From Roseinatronobacter sp052379845 (lineage in GTDB: Bacteria; Pseudomonadota; Alphaproteobacteria; Rhodobacterales; Rhodobacteraceae): 64,000 nt of DNA. The DNA lies in NCBI GenBank assembly GCA_052379845.1, contig JBQTCF010000008.1. One strand, 5' to 3'. Position numbers and translations under genes: made by a program. The notes under the pieces were generated by a model. It was not told the origin of the DNA. It saw nothing but the letters and a program-made list of their open reading frames with translations, and made no database searches. How positions within the stretch are numbered: the stretch's first letter is position 1; the number at the start of each line of letters is the position of its first letter. This document shows, one piece after another, positions 42,607 through 51,197 of the stretch.

Positions 42607-43797
42607 ATGGACTATACTTGGCGTTGGTTTGGCCCGGACGACCCTGTTTCGCTTGCGGATGTGCGGCAGGCGGGCGCAACCGGAATTGTGACCGCCCTTC
42701 ATCAGATACCCAATGGTGTGCTGTGGCCTGTCAGCGCCATCATGGACCGCAAGGCCATGATTGACGCCGCCGGTTTGCGCTGGCAGGTTGTCGAAAGCAT
42801 TCCCGTTCCCGAGGCGATCAAGCTGGGCCATGACGGCTGGCAGGAATTGGCGGACATATGGGCCGCATCAGCGCTGAACCTGGCGCAATGCGGAATCACG
42901 ACGATCTGTTACAATTTCATGCCGGTTCTGGACTGGACGCGCACGCGCCTGCGCCATGTCATGGATGACGGGGCCGAATGCCTGCGTTTTGACCGTGTTG
43001 ATCTGGCGGTTTTTGATCTGTTCATTTTGCAACGCGACGGGGCGGGTGCGGATTACAACGCCCAAACCCGCACCGAGGCGGAACGCCGCTTCGCCCTTAT
43101 GGATGAAGACGCGCGCGCCGCGTTGTCGGATACTATCATTGCCGGGCTGCCCGGGTCCGAGGAAAGCTACACACTGGATGCTTTTCGTGCCCATATCGAC
43201 CAGTATCAACGTATTAGCGCCCCGCAATTGCGCCAGCATTTGCACCAGTTCCTGAACCGCGTCATCCCCCAGCTTGCGGGCGCAGGCGTCCGGCTGGCCA
43301 TTCACCCCGATGACCCGCCCCGTGCCTTGTTCGGGTTGCCGCGTGTCGTGTCCACATGCGATGATCTGGACGCCATTGCGCAAATGCACCCCGATGCGGC
43401 AAATGGGTTCACCTTCTGCGCCGGGTCATTGGGCGTGCGGCCAGACAATGACCTGCCCGCGATGTTGCGCAAACATGGCGCGCGGGTCTATTTCCTGCAC
43501 CTGCGCAACACCCTGCGCGACCCGGTATCGCACCTAAGCGATGGTCTGGAAGGCGAGAGTTTTCAGGAAGCGGCCCATCTTGGGGGCGATACCGACATGG
43601 TGGCCCTTGTGGCCGAAGTGCTGCGACTGGAAGCCGCGCGCGGCGCCGCCCTGCCCTTCCGGCCCGACCATGGCCACGCATTGCAAAGTGACCTGCGCAG
43701 CGATTATCGCCCCGGATATTCCGCAGTTGGCCGCCTGCGCGGCATGGCCGAAATTCGCGGCATTGAACACGCGCTGCGCTGGTCGGGCGCGTCATAG
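42607..43797 (+). CDS. uxuA: Mannonate dehydratase
   Basis: A 396-residue enzyme of the UxuA family, full length. Family motifs are clear: WRWFGPDDPVSLADVRQAGATGIVTALH near the start, ICYNFMPVLDWTRT, LAIHPDDPPR (metal ligands), GLPRVVSTCDD, FCAGSLGVRPDND and a C-terminal RPDHGH. It dehydrates D-mannonate to 2-keto-3-deoxygluconate in glucuronate catabolism, using Mn or Fe. It closes the glucuronide operon and is followed by a strong terminator hairpin. Uronate isomerase (UxaC) and fructuronate reductase (UxuB) are not in the window and must lie elsewhere. Confidence 0.95.
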   Translation: MDYTWRWFGPDDPVSLADVRQAGATGIVTALHQIPNGVLWPVSAIMDRKAMIDAAGLRWQVVESIPVPEAIKLGHDGWQELADIWAASALNLAQCGITTICYNFMPVLDWTRTRLRHVMDDGAECLRFDRVDLAVFDLFILQRDGAGADYNAQTRTEAERRFALMDEDARAALSDTIIAGLPGSEESYTLDAFRAHIDQYQRISAPQLRQHLHQFLNRVIPQLAGAGVRLAIHPDDPPRALFGLPRVVSTCDDLDAIAQMHPDAANGFTFCAGSLGVRPDNDLPAMLRKHGARVYFLHLRNTLRDPVSHLSDGLEGESFQEAAHLGGDTDMVALVAEVLRLEAARGAALPFRPDHGHALQSDLRSDYRPGYSAVGRLRGMAEIRGIEHALRWSGAS

Positions 43798-43835
43798 CAT
43801 CCGCGCAAGCGTGGCCGCTATTATGGAAATGCCTT

Positions 43836-43865
43836 GATGGCGCGGTGCCCTGTCACCGCGCCATC
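43836..43865 (+). terminator. Terminator hairpin after uxuA
   Basis: Perfect 12 bp inverted repeat (GATGGCGCGGTG/CACCGCGCCATC) with a 6 base loop, 38 bases after the uxuA stop. No T tract, but the stem is strong. Confidence 0.7.
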
Positions 43866-43992
43866 TGCATATTGGCATACGGGCCGCAGACAGCACATTC
43901 TGAAACTGCCGCGCGCCGGTGATCCCTGAAATGATGTATTGTTGCGCGTGATTGGCCGCAGAAGGATGAAAATTTCAGCGCAGTTCAAAAAT

Positions 43993-44008
43993 TTTACCAA
44001 TTGATAAA
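43993..44008. promoter_or_regulatory. RutR-like operator upstream of preT
   Basis: TTTACCAATTGATAAA, a near-palindrome that agrees with the RutR form TTGACCA-NN-TGGTCAA at most positions. It lies 67 bases before the preT start. A RutR-type regulator is encoded 2.7 kb downstream. Confidence 0.6.
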
Positions 44009-44075
44009 TTTTTTAAGCCGTGCTTTCCTGTTGTGGCACCAGAACGTCATTCTGCCAGCCACAAGGGGCCAGCCA

Positions 44076-45419
44076 ATGTCACATAGCATCACAACTTCCG
44101 GAATCGTCGCCGGCAGGTTGCATCCCGAAGATTACGCGCAGCATTTCGACGACCTTTACCCCGATCTTGACGCCCATGAAGCCATGGTTGCCGCCGACAG
44201 GTGCTATTTCTGCCATGACGCGCCCTGCATCACGGCCTGCCCTACGGAAATCGACATTCCGCTGTTTATTCGCCAGATACAGGCAGGCCAGCCGCAGGCG
44301 GCGGCGCGCACCATCTTTGACCAGAATATCCTTGGCGGCATGTGCGCGCGCGTCTGCCCGACCGAGACATTGTGCGAAGGGGCTTGTGTGCGCGAAGCCG
44401 CCGAGGGCAAGCCTGTCGAAATTGGCCGTTTGCAACGCTACGCCACGGACACGTTGATTGCGAAGCATTCCCACCCCTATACGCGTGCAACCCCAACTGG
44501 AAAACGCCTGGCCGTTGTCGGTGCTGGCCCGGCGGGGCTGGCCTGCGCGCACCGGCTGGCGATGCACGGCCATGACGTGATCATTTATGACCGGCGCGAA
44601 AAGCCGGGCGGGCTGAATGAATACGGCATCGCCGCCTATAAGGCGGCGCACGGGTTTGCACAGGCCGAAGTGGACTGGTTGCTGCAAATTGGTGGAATCA
44701 CATTGCGGCAGGGCTGGACACTGGGCCGCGATGGCACCTTGGCGGATTTGCAGGAAACCCATGATGCGGTGTTTCTGGGTATCGGCCTTGCTGGTGTCAA
44801 CGCGCTGGGACTGGACGGTGAAGACATACCAACCGCCCGCGATGCGGTGGATTTCATTTCCGAGTTGCGCCAGACAGATGACCTGTCAACCCTGCCCATC
44901 GGGCGGCATGTCGTGGTCATCGGCGGCGGCATGACGGCGGTGGATGCGGCAGTCCAATCGCGCCTGTTGGGGGCTGAACATGTGACCATGGTCTACCGGC
45001 GCGGGCGCGATGCGATGGGCGCATCGGATTATGAATTGAACCACGCTGCCAATGAGGGCGTGAAGATCATCACCAACGCCATGCCGATTGCGATTCATGC
45101 CAATGGCACCCTGCGCGAAATTGAATTCGCCTATACCCATGCAGGCGAAACCGGGCTGGAACCCACGGGCGAAACATTCCGCCTGCGGGCCGACCAGCTG
45201 TTCAAGGCCATCGGGCAAAAACTGGATGCTGCGCCCGACGGTCTGACGCTGGACAAACGCAAGATCGGCGCCGACGCAGCCGGCCGCACATCGCGCCCCG
45301 GTGTCTGGGCCGGGGGGGACTGCACCGGCAGCGGCGAGGATTTGACCGTCACCGCCGTGGCCCAAGGCCGTGACGCGGCCGAGAGCATTCATGCAAGTCT
45401 GACGGGGACTGATGCGTAA
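44076..45419 (+). CDS. preT: NAD-dependent dihydropyrimidine dehydrogenase subunit PreT
   Basis: A 447-residue flavoprotein subunit. The N-terminal region has two Cys-rich [4Fe-4S] motifs (RCYFCHDAPCITACPTEID and GGMCARVCPTETLCEGAC). Two nucleotide-binding folds follow: VVGAGPAGLACAHRL for FAD and VIGGGMTAVDAA for NAD(P)H, with the C-terminal AGGDCTGSGEDLTVTAVAQGR. It transfers electrons from NAD(P)H to PreA for reduction of uracil and thymine. AAGGGG precedes the ATG at 44076; the frame extends to 44001 without a ribosome site. preA follows after 29 bases. Confidence 0.93.
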   Translation: MSHSITTSGIVAGRLHPEDYAQHFDDLYPDLDAHEAMVAADRCYFCHDAPCITACPTEIDIPLFIRQIQAGQPQAAARTIFDQNILGGMCARVCPTETLCEGACVREAAEGKPVEIGRLQRYATDTLIAKHSHPYTRATPTGKRLAVVGAGPAGLACAHRLAMHGHDVIIYDRREKPGGLNEYGIAAYKAAHGFAQAEVDWLLQIGGITLRQGWTLGRDGTLADLQETHDAVFLGIGLAGVNALGLDGEDIPTARDAVDFISELRQTDDLSTLPIGRHVVVIGGGMTAVDAAVQSRLLGAEHVTMVYRRGRDAMGASDYELNHAANEGVKIITNAMPIAIHANGTLREIEFAYTHAGETGLEPTGETFRLRADQLFKAIGQKLDAAPDGLTLDKRKIGADAAGRTSRPGVWAGGDCTGSGEDLTVTAVAQGRDAAESIHASLTGTDA

Positions 45420-45448
45420 AAAAAACGCATCCATAAGGAGTTAGCAAA

Positions 45449-46750
45449 ATGGCCAACCTGACCACGAATTTCATCGGCATCAAATCCCCCAACCCCTACT
45501 GGCTGGCCTCTGCGCCGCCGACCGACAAGGCGTATAACGTGGAACGCGCGTTCAAGGCCGGTTGGGGCGGGGTGGTCTGGAAAACGCTGGGCTCTGAGGG
45601 GCCGCCTGTCGTCAATGTGAACGGCCCGCGTTACGGGGCCATCTGGGGCGCGGACCGCCGCCTTCTGGGCCTGAACAATATTGAACTGATCACTGATCGC
45701 CCGCTGGATGTGAACCTGCGCGAAATCAAGCAGGTCAAGCGCAACTGGCCCGACCGCGCGCTTGTGGTGTCGCTGATGGTGCCCTGTGATGAGGACTCGT
45801 GGAAAGCGATCCTGAAACATGTTGAAGATACCGAGGCCGACGGGGTAGAGCTGAACTTCGGTTGCCCCCATGGCATGAGTGAACGCGGCATGGGCGCGGC
45901 TGTGGGCCAAGTGCCGGAATATATTGAAATGGTCACGCGCTGGGTCAAACAACATTCGCGCATGCCCTGCATTGTCAAACTGACGCCTAATATCGCCGAT
46001 ATCCGCAAACCCGCCGAGGCCGCGAAACGTGGCGGCGCTGATGCGGTGTCGCTGATCAACACCATCAATTCCATCACATCCGTCAATCTGGATACGTTCA
46101 GCCCCGAACCCATGATTGACGGCAAGGGCGCGCATGGGGGCTATTGCGGGCCAGCGGTGAAGCCCATTGCGCTGAACATGGTTGCCGAAATCGCGCGCAG
46201 TGCGGACACCCGCGATCTGCCCATTTCCGGCATTGGCGGCGTGACCACATGGCGCGATGCGGCGGAATTTCTGACCCTTGGTGCGGGCAATGTGCAGGTG
46301 TGCACGGCGGCCATGACCTACGGGTTTGGTATCATCAAGGAACTGACGGCGGGCCTGTCGCATTACATGGACCAGAAAGGGTTTACATCAGTTGACCAAC
46401 TGGTGGGCCGCGCGGTGCCCAATGTGACCGACTGGCAATACCTGAACCTGAATTATGTAACCAAGGCGAAGATCGATCAGGACCTGTGCATTTCCTGCGG
46501 GCGGTGCTATGCGGCATGCGAAGACACCTCGCATCAGGCAATTTCCATGTCACCTGACCGCAAGTTCGAGGTGATCGATGCCGAATGCGTGGCCTGCAAC
46601 CTGTGTATCAATGTCTGCCCTGTGCAGGATTGCATCACCATGGAACAAATGCCCAAGGGCAGCACCGACCCGCGCACAGGTGACACGGTGGGCGATTATG
46701 CGAACTGGACAACCCACCCCAACAACCCGATGGCAAAAGCGGCGGAATGA
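45449..46750 (+). CDS. preA: NAD-dependent dihydropyrimidine dehydrogenase subunit PreA
   Basis: A 433-residue protein. The FMN-binding barrel (FIGIKSPNPYWLASAPPTDKAYNVERAFKAGWGGVVWKT, NFGCPHGMSERGMG, TPNIADI) is followed by two C-terminal [4Fe-4S] motifs (CISCGRCYAACEDTSHQAI and CVACNLCINVCPVQDCI). With PreT it reduces uracil and thymine to the dihydro forms, the first step of reductive pyrimidine breakdown. The position of the mammalian catalytic cysteine is valine, as in bacterial PreA proteins as I recall them. AAGGAG lies before the ATG. The stop abuts the stop of the convergent TetR gene. Confidence 0.94.
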   Translation: MANLTTNFIGIKSPNPYWLASAPPTDKAYNVERAFKAGWGGVVWKTLGSEGPPVVNVNGPRYGAIWGADRRLLGLNNIELITDRPLDVNLREIKQVKRNWPDRALVVSLMVPCDEDSWKAILKHVEDTEADGVELNFGCPHGMSERGMGAAVGQVPEYIEMVTRWVKQHSRMPCIVKLTPNIADIRKPAEAAKRGGADAVSLINTINSITSVNLDTFSPEPMIDGKGAHGGYCGPAVKPIALNMVAEIARSADTRDLPISGIGGVTTWRDAAEFLTLGAGNVQVCTAAMTYGFGIIKELTAGLSHYMDQKGFTSVDQLVGRAVPNVTDWQYLNLNYVTKAKIDQDLCISCGRCYAACEDTSHQAISMSPDRKFEVIDAECVACNLCINVCPVQDCITMEQMPKGSTDPRTGDTVGDYANWTTHPNNPMAKAAE

Positions 46751-47401
46751 TCAGGGCGCAAGAAGGCGGGTGTAAAGATGCTCCAAGAACGCCCCGGCGC
46801 CGTCCAATGGATCATGCCCGTCCCCGCGTATCATAGCGATCTGGGGGGCGAAATCGGCATAATGCTGGGTCAGCGCCCAGATCGAAAAGATCAGGTGATA
46901 GGGGTCAATGCGCGCAATGCGCCCCCCATCCGCCCATGCCTGCAACAGTCGGGCCTTGTCATCGACAAGCGCGCGCAAGTCGTTTCGGATGAACGGTTCC
47001 ATCCGCGGCGCACCTTGCAGGATTTCATTGGCGAACAACCGGCTTTCGCGCGGAAAATCCCGCGACATCTGCAGTTTGCGGCGCATATAGGCCATGATTT
47101 CGGCCTGCGGGTCCCCGCCTGCATCCAGCATACGCAGCGGGTCCAGCCATGTGTCCAGCAACCGCGTCAGCAATTCGCGGTGAATGGCATCCTTGCTGTC
47201 GAAGTAATACAGCAGGTTGGGCTTGGACAACCCCGCCTGCACTGCAATCTGGTCAAGGGTTGCCCCGCGAAACCCATGTGTGGAAAACACCTCCAGCGCG
47301 GCATCCAGAATAATCTGGCGGTTGCGCCGTTGAATGCGCGACCGTGGCGGCGTTTTGGCGCTGCCGGATTTTTCAGCGGGCGTTGGTCGGGGCGCGGACA
47401 T
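46751..47401 (-). CDS. rutR: TetR-family regulator, RutR-like
   Basis: A 216-residue regulator. The N-terminal TetR helix-turn-helix (RQIILDAALEVFSTHGFRGATLDQIAVQAGLSKPNLLYYFDSKDAI) is followed by the YcdC/RutR-type C-terminal domain (ESRLFANEILQGAPRMEPFI, FSIWALTQHYADFAPQI). RutR binds uracil and represses pyrimidine-use genes. It sits between preTA, with which it converges (stops touching), and the hydrolase/dihydropyrimidinase operon, from which it diverges. RutR-like palindromes occur at 43993 and 47417. The symbol is by family; uracil sensing is inferred. Confidence 0.88.
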   Translation of the reverse strand: MSAPRPTPAEKSGSAKTPPRSRIQRRNRQIILDAALEVFSTHGFRGATLDQIAVQAGLSKPNLLYYFDSKDAIHRELLTRLLDTWLDPLRMLDAGGDPQAEIMAYMRRKLQMSRDFPRESRLFANEILQGAPRMEPFIRNDLRALVDDKARLLQAWADGGRIARIDPYHLIFSIWALTQHYADFAPQIAMIRGDGHDPLDGAGAFLEHLYTRLLAP

Positions 47402-47416
47402 GGGCGGATAAGCTTC

Positions 47417-47432
47417 TTGACTGATTGGTCAA
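47417..47432. promoter_or_regulatory. RutR-like operator in the divergent promoter
   Basis: TTGACTGATTGGTCAA matches the RutR form TTGACCA-NN-TGGTCAA in its outer arms. It starts 16 bases before the regulator ATG, so it should give self-repression and also control the ureidopropionase operon 128 bases away. Confidence 0.7.
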
Positions 47433-47559
47433 ACTTGATAGCGTCCCATTGGCTCAGGCGCAAGCGATGCAAACATGCGACAGGCACTGATCGCTTGCCA
47501 ACGGGACAACCAACACCAAAACAAACCGCCATCAAGGCAGCACACGCAGGGAGCCGCGC

Positions 47560-48810
47560 ATGACCGCACCAGCCGCCAATATGAAAATCAACGCGGAACG
47601 CCTTTGGGACAGCCTGATGGAAATGGCGCAAATCGGCCCCGGCATTGCAGGCGGCAACAACCGCCAGACGGTCACCGATGAAGATGGCGAAGCGCGCCAT
47701 CTGTTCCAGCGCTGGTGCATCGACGCAGGCGGCACCATGGGCGTGGATGACATGGGCACCATGTTCGCGCGGTTTGAAGGGACGGACCCTGACGCCCTGC
47801 CCGTCTATGTTGGCAGCCATCTGGACACCCAGCCCACAGGCGGCAAATATGACGGCGTGCTGGGCGTGCTGGCCGGGCTGGAGGTTGTCCGCACCATGCG
47901 CGATCTGGGCATCAAGACCCGCCGCCCCATTGTGGTGACCAACTGGACCAATGAAGAAGGCACACGTTTCGCGCCTGCCATGCTGGCATCAGGCGTGTTC
48001 GCGGGCGTGCTGGACCGCGACTGGGCTTACGCGCGCACCGACGCGCAGGGCAAACGCTTCGGGGATGAGTTGGAACGCATCGGCTGGAAAGGCCCCGAGC
48101 CTGTGGGCGCGCGCAAGATGCACAGCTTTTTCGAGTTGCACATCGAACAAGGCCCGATACTGGAGGCCGAGGGCAAACAAGTGGGCATTGTCACTCATGG
48201 CCAGGGCTTGCGCTGGGTTGAATGCACCGTCACCGGCAAGGGCCAGCACACGGGATCAACCCCCATGTATATGCGCCGCAATGCGGGCCGCGGGCTGGCA
48301 CGGGTGACCGAACTGGTCCATGAAATCGCCCTGAAGCACCAGCCCAACGCCGTTGGTGCCATCGGGCAGATTGATGTCTACCCCAATTCGCGCAACATCA
48401 TCCCCGAAAAGGTGGTGTTCACTATCGATTTCCGGTCCCATGTGCTGGACACGCTGGACGCGATGGTGGCCGAACTCAACGCCCGCGCACCGGGCCTGTG
48501 CGCAGATATCGGGGTGAAATTCTCCTCCGAACTCGTGGGGTTTTTCGACCCGCCTGCCTTTGATGAAACGCTTGTGGGCCGCGTGCGCGATGCGGCTGAA
48601 CGGCTGGGCTATAGTCATATGGACATTATTTCTGGCGCAGGGCATGACGCATGCTGGATCAACCGCCTGTACCCCACCACCATGGTCATGTGCCCCTGCG
48701 TCGACGGCCTGTCCCATAATGAAGCCGAAGAAATATTCCCCGAATGGGCCGAAGCGGGCGCAAATGTGCTGATGCACGCGGTTCTGGAAACCGCCGAGGT
48801 GGTGGGCTAA
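47560..48810 (+). CDS. Beta-ureidopropionase/N-carbamoyl-amino-acid hydrolase (M20 family)
   Basis: A 416-residue binuclear zinc amidohydrolase of the AmaB/allantoate amidohydrolase group. Metal and substrate motifs are GSHLDTQPTGGKYDGVLG, TNWTNEEGTRF, ELHIEQGPILE and the C-terminal ISGAGHDACWI. It would hydrolyse N-carbamoyl-beta-alanine or N-carbamoyl-beta-aminoisobutyrate, the last step of reductive pyrimidine breakdown. The same family also acts on allantoate and N-carbamoyl amino acids, but the dihydropyrimidinase gene next to it favours the pyrimidine role. AGGGAG precedes the ATG. Confidence 0.9.
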   Translation: MTAPAANMKINAERLWDSLMEMAQIGPGIAGGNNRQTVTDEDGEARHLFQRWCIDAGGTMGVDDMGTMFARFEGTDPDALPVYVGSHLDTQPTGGKYDGVLGVLAGLEVVRTMRDLGIKTRRPIVVTNWTNEEGTRFAPAMLASGVFAGVLDRDWAYARTDAQGKRFGDELERIGWKGPEPVGARKMHSFFELHIEQGPILEAEGKQVGIVTHGQGLRWVECTVTGKGQHTGSTPMYMRRNAGRGLARVTELVHEIALKHQPNAVGAIGQIDVYPNSRNIIPEKVVFTIDFRSHVLDTLDAMVAELNARAPGLCADIGVKFSSELVGFFDPPAFDETLVGRVRDAAERLGYSHMDIISGAGHDACWINRLYPTTMVMCPCVDGLSHNEAEEIFPEWAEAGANVLMHAVLETAEVVG

Positions 48811-48871
48811 GCGCCGGCACGCGACACTAACACCCGCAAAATGCGGTCAATGATACGAGGGAGTTTACACC

Positions 48872-50323
48872 ATGAGCACCGTCATCAAGAACGGCACCGT
48901 CGTTACCCATGACCTGACCTATAAGGCCGATATCCGCATTGACGGCGGCAAAATCCTTGAAATCGGCCCCAACCTGTCGGGCGATACGGAACTGGACGCC
49001 ACAGGCGCCTATGTCATGCCCGGCGGCATCGACCCGCATACCCATCTGGAAATGCCCTTCATGGGCACCTATTCCAGCGATGATTTCGAATCCGGCACCC
49101 GCGCGGCCCTGTCGGGCGGCACCACAATGGTGATTGATTTCGCGCTGCCCAGCCCCGGTCAGGGCCTGCTGGACGCGCTGAAGATGTGGGACAACAAATC
49201 GGGGCGCGCGCATTGCGATTACAGCTATCACATGGCGGTCACATGGTGGTCGCAACAGGTGTTTGATGAAATGCCCGAAGTGGTCGCGCGCGGCATCACC
49301 AGCTTCAAGCATTTCCTCGCCTATAAGGGCGCGCTGATGGTCAATGATGACGAATTATTCGCATCCTTCCAGCGCTTGCGCGAATTGGGGGCCATTGCCA
49401 TGGTCCATGCCGAAAACGGCGATGTGGTGGCCGAACTGTCCGCCCGCCTTCTGGCCGACGGCAATACCGGCCCCGAAGCGCATGCCTATTCCCGCCCCAC
49501 GCAGGTAGAAGGCGAGGCCACGAACCGCGCCATCATGATTGCCGATATGGCGGGCGTGCCGCTATATGTCGTCCACACATCCTGCGAAGAAGCGCATGAA
49601 GCCATTCGCCGCGCGCGGCAGGCAGGCAAACGTGTCTGGGGGGAACCCCTGATCCAGCACCTGACACTGGACGAGTCCGAGTATTTTAACCCCGACTGGG
49701 ACCATGCCGCGCGCCGCGTCATGTCGCCGCCCTTCCGCAACAAACTGCATCAGGACAGCCTGTGGAACGGTCTGGCCAGCGGCAGCCTGTCGGTCGTGGC
49801 AACGGATCATTGCGCCTTCAGCACGGACCAGAAACGCTATGGTGTGGGCGATTTCACCAAAATCCCCAACGGCACCGGCGGGCTGGAAGATCGCATGCCC
49901 ATGCTGTGGACTTACGGCGTGCGCACGGGGCGGCTGACCATGAATGAATTTGTCGCCGTCACCTCGACCAATGTTGCCAAGATTTTCGGCATGTATCCAC
50001 GCAAGGGTGCCGTGGCGGTTGGGGCCGATGCCGATCTGGTTGTCTGGGATCCTGAAAAATCGAAAACCATCACCGCCACAGCACAACAATCCGCCATTGA
50101 TTACAACGTCTTTGAGGGGCACGAAGTCACCGGCCTGCCCCGCTATGTCCTGTCGCGCGGTCGCGTCATGGTGAATGACGGCACCTTTGACGGGCAGGAA
50201 GGGCACGGGCAATTTGTCGAACGCTGCCCCAATGGCGCGGTCAATCAGGCCCTGTCGGCATGGAAAGACCTGACCGCCCCCCGCCCTGTCGCGCGCGCCG
50301 GCATTCCTGCAACGGGGGTATGA
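48872..50323 (+). CDS. hydA: Dihydropyrimidinase (D-hydantoinase)
   Basis: A 483-residue amidohydrolase. The metal site starts with DPHTHLEMPF; the carboxylated lysine is in SFKHFLAYKG; further histidines lie in YVVHTSCEEAHE and IQHLTL; the catalytic aspartate is in VVATDHCAFS. It opens dihydrouracil and dihydrothymine to N-carbamoyl-beta-amino acids, the step between PreTA and the ureidopropionase. GAGGGAG precedes the ATG. Its stop overlaps the ABC ATPase start, linking catabolism to transport. Confidence 0.94.
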   Translation: MSTVIKNGTVVTHDLTYKADIRIDGGKILEIGPNLSGDTELDATGAYVMPGGIDPHTHLEMPFMGTYSSDDFESGTRAALSGGTTMVIDFALPSPGQGLLDALKMWDNKSGRAHCDYSYHMAVTWWSQQVFDEMPEVVARGITSFKHFLAYKGALMVNDDELFASFQRLRELGAIAMVHAENGDVVAELSARLLADGNTGPEAHAYSRPTQVEGEATNRAIMIADMAGVPLYVVHTSCEEAHEAIRRARQAGKRVWGEPLIQHLTLDESEYFNPDWDHAARRVMSPPFRNKLHQDSLWNGLASGSLSVVATDHCAFSTDQKRYGVGDFTKIPNGTGGLEDRMPMLWTYGVRTGRLTMNEFVAVTSTNVAKIFGMYPRKGAVAVGADADLVVWDPEKSKTITATAQQSAIDYNVFEGHEVTGLPRYVLSRGRVMVNDGTFDGQEGHGQFVERCPNGAVNQALSAWKDLTAPRPVARAGIPATGV

Positions 50324-51114
50324 TGAAAGACAGCTCTGCAGCGCCGGTCATCTCCGCGCGCGACCTCAGCCTGACCTTCCAGACAGGGGACGGCCCTGTT
50401 CACGCCCTCAAGGATGTCACGCTGGACATTGCCAAGGGCGAATTCGTCAGCTTCATCGGGCCTTCAGGGTGCGGCAAGACCACCTTCCTGCGCGTCATCG
50501 CCGATCTGGAACACCCCACATCGGGCAGCATAACTGTAAACGGCATGTCGCCCGATGCCGCGCGCCGCGCGCGCGCCTATGGCTATGTGTTTCAGGCAGC
50601 GGGCCTTTATCCGTGGCGCACAATTGCGGGCAATATCAAACTGCCGCTGGAAATCATGGGCTATTCCGCGACCGAGCAGAATTCGCGCGTGCAAAAGGTG
50701 CTGGATCTGGTGGAACTCTCGGGCTTTGCGCGCAAATTCCCGTGGCAGCTTTCAGGCGGCATGCAACAACGCGCCTCCATCGCGCGCGCGCTGGCGTTTG
50801 ACGCCGACATCCTGCTGATGGATGAACCCTTCGGCGCCTTGGATGAAATTGTGCGTGACCGCCTGAATGAGCAGCTGCTGGAACTGTGGGCGCGCACCCG
50901 GAAAACCATCGGATTTGTCACCCACTCCATCCCCGAAGCCGTGTATCTGTCCACAAAAATTGTGGTCATGTCGCCGCGTCCGGGCCGCATCACCGATATT
51001 ATCGACAGCCCGCTGCCCCGCGAACGCCCCCTGGATATCCGCGACAGTCCTGAATTCATCGCCATTGCGCACCGTGTGCGTGACGGCCTGCGCGCGGGGC
51101 ATCTGGATGACTGA
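50320..51114 (+). CDS. ABC transporter ATP-binding protein (pyrimidine-type importer)
   Basis: A 264-residue ABC ATPase of the SsuB/TauB/ThiZ family with Walker A GPSGCGKTT, Q-loop VFQAAGLYPW, signature LSGGMQQRASI and Walker B ILLMDEPFGALD. It starts in an ATGA overlap with the dihydropyrimidinase stop; a second ATG directly follows and is an equal candidate. Two permeases and a binding protein follow. This kind of importer is commonly found with reductive pyrimidine genes, and uracil, thymine or a hydrolysis product is the likely ligand. Confidence 0.92.
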   Translation: MMKDSSAAPVISARDLSLTFQTGDGPVHALKDVTLDIAKGEFVSFIGPSGCGKTTFLRVIADLEHPTSGSITVNGMSPDAARRARAYGYVFQAAGLYPWRTIAGNIKLPLEIMGYSATEQNSRVQKVLDLVELSGFARKFPWQLSGGMQQRASIARALAFDADILLMDEPFGALDEIVRDRLNEQLLELWARTRKTIGFVTHSIPEAVYLSTKIVVMSPRPGRITDIIDSPLPRERPLDIRDSPEFIAIAHRVRDGLRAGHLDD

Positions 51115-51132
51115 TCCCCTTTCATTCTGGCT

Positions 51133-51182
51133 AAAATATCCCGGGGGAGTCGCGCGCCAGCGCGACGGGGGCAGCGCCCCCT
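51133..51182. repeat. Intergenic palindromic repeat element inside the ABC operon
   Basis: AAAATATCCCGGGGG is followed by two back-to-back hairpins: GTCGCGC-GCCA-GCGCGAC (51149-51166) and GGGGGC-AGC-GCCCCC (51167-51181). The layout resembles a dispersed palindromic repeat I recall from Rhodobacteraceae genomes. Its position between the ATPase and permease genes may reduce read-through. Confidence 0.65.
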
Positions 51183-51197
51183 GCAACAGGGGGGACC

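Noticed and set aside
45389..46363. 324-codon open frame on the minus strand
   Set aside because: It is the shadow of preA and has no family features.
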